A stretch of DNA of 6,931 bases from the NCBI GenBank assembly GCA_003663045.1, contig QMZG01000058.1, positions 1-6,931 on the forward strand, written 5' to 3'. The notes beneath the pieces are model-generated. The model had not been told where the DNA came from, made no database searches, and saw only the letters and a list, made by a program, of their open reading frames with translations. This document shows positions 5,601 to 6,931 of this stretch, piece by piece; position 1 is the stretch's first letter, and every line of letters starts with the position of its first letter. A program made the position numbers and the translations under genes. The stretch comes from Candidatus Altarchaeales archaeon. GTDB taxonomy: Archaea > Altiarchaeota > Altiarchaeia > IMC4 > QMZM01.

Positions 5601-6791
5601 ATGAAGGTAGTTCTTGCATATTCGGGCGGCTTAGATACCTCCGTTTGTATCAAGTGGCTTCGGGAGAATTATAGGGCAGATGTCATCACCCTAACCCTGG
5701 AGCTGGGACAGAAGGAGAAAGATCTGAAGGAGATAGAGAAGAAAGCCAGAGACATTGGGGCGATTAAAACCTATAGCATTGATGCCAGAGAAGAATTCGT
5801 AAAGGATTATATAAATAGGGCGATTAAGGCCAATGCCCTCTATGGGGGTAAGTATCCCCTGAGTGCCGCACTCTCCAGACCACTAATTGCCAAGCATCTG
5901 GTGGAGATCGCAGAAAAGGAAAATGCTGACTCCGTTGCTCATGGCTCTACTGGGAAGGGGAATGATCAGGTTAGATTTGAGCTGACAGTTAGATCATTAA
6001 ATCCCAAACTTAAGATAATTGCTCCAGTTAGGGAATGGGAATTGAATAGGAGCGATGCATTGAAATATGCAAAGAAACATGGAATCCAGGTTCCTTCTGG
6101 AAAATCCGTCTATAGTATCGATGAGAATCTCTGGGGTAGAAGTATCGAGGCTGGTCCCTTGGAAAATCCCATGAAAGAGCCACCAGATGATGTCTTTTCC
6201 TGGACGGTTTCTCCTGAGGAGGCTCCCGAAAAAGCAAGTTATGTTGAATTGGAATTTGAAAAGGGAATTCCGGTTGCTTTGAATAATAAAAAAATGAATG
6301 AGGTAGAACTAATAAGAAGATTGAACGAACTCGGTGGGTCCCATGGCATTGGAAGGATTGACATGATGGAGGACCGCCTCATTGGAATAAAATCCAGGGA
6401 GGTCTATGAGTGCCCCGCCGCCACAATTATCTTAGAAGCACATAGAGAGCTTGAGAGACTAACACTAACGAGGGAGGAAAATTCGTTTAAGGAAATTATT
6501 GACAGCAAGTGGGCTAAACTGGCCTACTTTGGACAATGGATGGAGCCATTGAAAGATGACCTGGATGCATTTATAGATCAAAGTCAGGATATGGTTTCCG
6601 GAACCGTCAGATTGAAATTGTATAAAGGAAATCTCACCATAGTGGGGAGAAGTTCTGAGAATTCCCTTTATGACCTCGATTTAGCAACATATGAAAAAAA
6701 TGATGTATTCAATCACAAGATGGGGGAGGGATTCTTAAGACTGTGGGGGCTTCCAACCGAGATCGCTGGTAGGAGGAAATCCAGGAAGTGA
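5601..6791 (+). CDS. argG: Argininosuccinate synthase
   Basis: ATP-dependent joining of citrulline and aspartate to argininosuccinate, the step before ArgH. The 396-residue protein starts MKVVLAYSGGLDTS, placing the PP-loop ATP-binding motif SGGLDTS at 8-14, as expected with nothing before it, which confirms the start. Other family marks are LELGQ at 33-37, GKYPLSAALSRPLIAKHL (83-100), the second signature AHGSTGKGNDQVRFE (113-127), APVREWEL in the mid region, and YSIDENLWGRSIEAG, followed by the C-terminal synthetase/oligomerisation domain with GRIDMMEDRLIGIKSRE. Length is normal for the short form (about 395-410). It is cytoplasmic and works as a tetramer in known members. It is transcribed away from pyrB and appears monocistronic within the window. 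ArgH is encoded about 1.6 kb upstream, on the other side of the pyrBI pair. Confidence 0.98.
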   Translation: MKVVLAYSGGLDTSVCIKWLRENYRADVITLTLELGQKEKDLKEIEKKARDIGAIKTYSIDAREEFVKDYINRAIKANALYGGKYPLSAALSRPLIAKHLVEIAEKENADSVAHGSTGKGNDQVRFELTVRSLNPKLKIIAPVREWELNRSDALKYAKKHGIQVPSGKSVYSIDENLWGRSIEAGPLENPMKEPPDDVFSWTVSPEEAPEKASYVELEFEKGIPVALNNKKMNEVELIRRLNELGGSHGIGRIDMMEDRLIGIKSREVYECPAATIILEAHRELERLTLTREENSFKEIIDSKWAKLAYFGQWMEPLKDDLDAFIDQSQDMVSGTVRLKLYKGNLTIVGRSSENSLYDLDLATYEKNDVFNHKMGEGFLRLWGLPTEIAGRRKSRK

Positions 6792-6810
6792 ATAAATTGT
6801 TAAATTAATA

Positions 6811-6840
6811 GCTATGTAGAAATCCTTTAGGATTTCTAGC
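6811..6840. repeat. Strong hairpin downstream of argG, possible transcription-end or repeat element
   Basis: AGAAATCC (6818-6825) and GGATTTCT (6830-6837) form a perfect 8-bp stem around the loop TTTA. The stem can be lengthened by GCT (6811-6813) with AGC (6838-6840) if four bases bulge. It lies 20 bp after the argG stop. It lacks a following T-run, so it is not a clean intrinsic terminator. It could mark the argG mRNA 3' end or be the edge of a repeat family. From 6841 to the end I find no gene, only a weak 6-bp inverted repeat (AACATA/TATGTT, 6852-6869). Confidence 0.4.
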
Positions 6841-6931
6841 GTAAAAAATCTAACATACCTATATATGTTGTAGCAGATGTTTCTCAGTTTGCTTTCCTTG
6901 TTCCTCAATCTGTTACTTCTTGAGTAGTTGA

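Noticed and set aside
6720..6931. Minus-strand frame open from the right edge into the argG 3' end, containing RYVRFFTLEI
   Set aside because: It runs antisense into argG, has no convincing family match, and its apparent coding stretch includes the hairpin; a vague resemblance to transposase C-termini is not enough.
6811..6931. Possible edge of a CRISPR array suggested by the GAAATCC/GGATTTC palindrome
   Set aside because: Only one copy is present, with no second repeat at regular spacing in the remaining 90 bp.
1..6931. A previously undescribed defence, secretion or biosynthetic system
   Set aside because: Every intact gene belongs to a well-known metabolic or widely conserved family, and the remaining space is explained by pseudogenes and short promoter regions.

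Overview
The window looks like a chromosomal segment of a moderately AT-rich archaeon. The archaeal signs are the aspartate carbamoyltransferase regulatory chain (PyrI) next to PyrB, an 'adenosine-specific kinase' of the PF04008 type, a decayed MTH1187-type thiamine-binding gene, an IS630 remnant of a kind common in archaea, and TATA-like boxes about 25-30 nt before starts with weak or absent Shine-Dalgarno sites. A MetV/MetF-type methylenetetrahydrofolate reductase pair would fit an archaeon that uses MetF in its C1 pathway. ANME-1 relatives are one candidate, but the sequence alone does not settle the lineage.

Layout. (1) 2-1311, plus strand: the 3' part of a metV-like gene, overlapping a complete metF-like gene by ATGA. 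(2) 1312-1940: about 630 bp without an intact gene. It holds what look like three broken genes: a possible 5' stub of a methionine-synthase-like gene directly after metF, a deleted and frameshifted IS630 transposase, and, on the minus strand, a deleted MTH1187 family gene. (3) 1953-2435, minus strand: intact adenosine-specific kinase family gene, which probably formed an operon with the MTH1187 gene. (4) 2512-6791: four intact biosynthetic genes, argH (+), pyrI and pyrB (both -), and argG (+). The end of the window (6792-6931) has a strong hairpin and no supported gene.

How the genes work together. ArgG and ArgH catalyse the last two steps of arginine synthesis (citrulline + aspartate to argininosuccinate, then to arginine + fumarate). 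PyrB and PyrI form aspartate carbamoyltransferase, the committed step of pyrimidine synthesis. Both branches use aspartate and carbamoyl phosphate-derived units, and here the pyrimidine pair sits between the two arginine genes. MetV/MetF reduce methylene- to methyl-tetrahydrofolate (or a related pterin), feeding methyl groups to methionine or to a Wood-Ljungdahl type pathway.

I see no undescribed multi-gene system. The most interesting part is the gene graveyard at 1312-1940.
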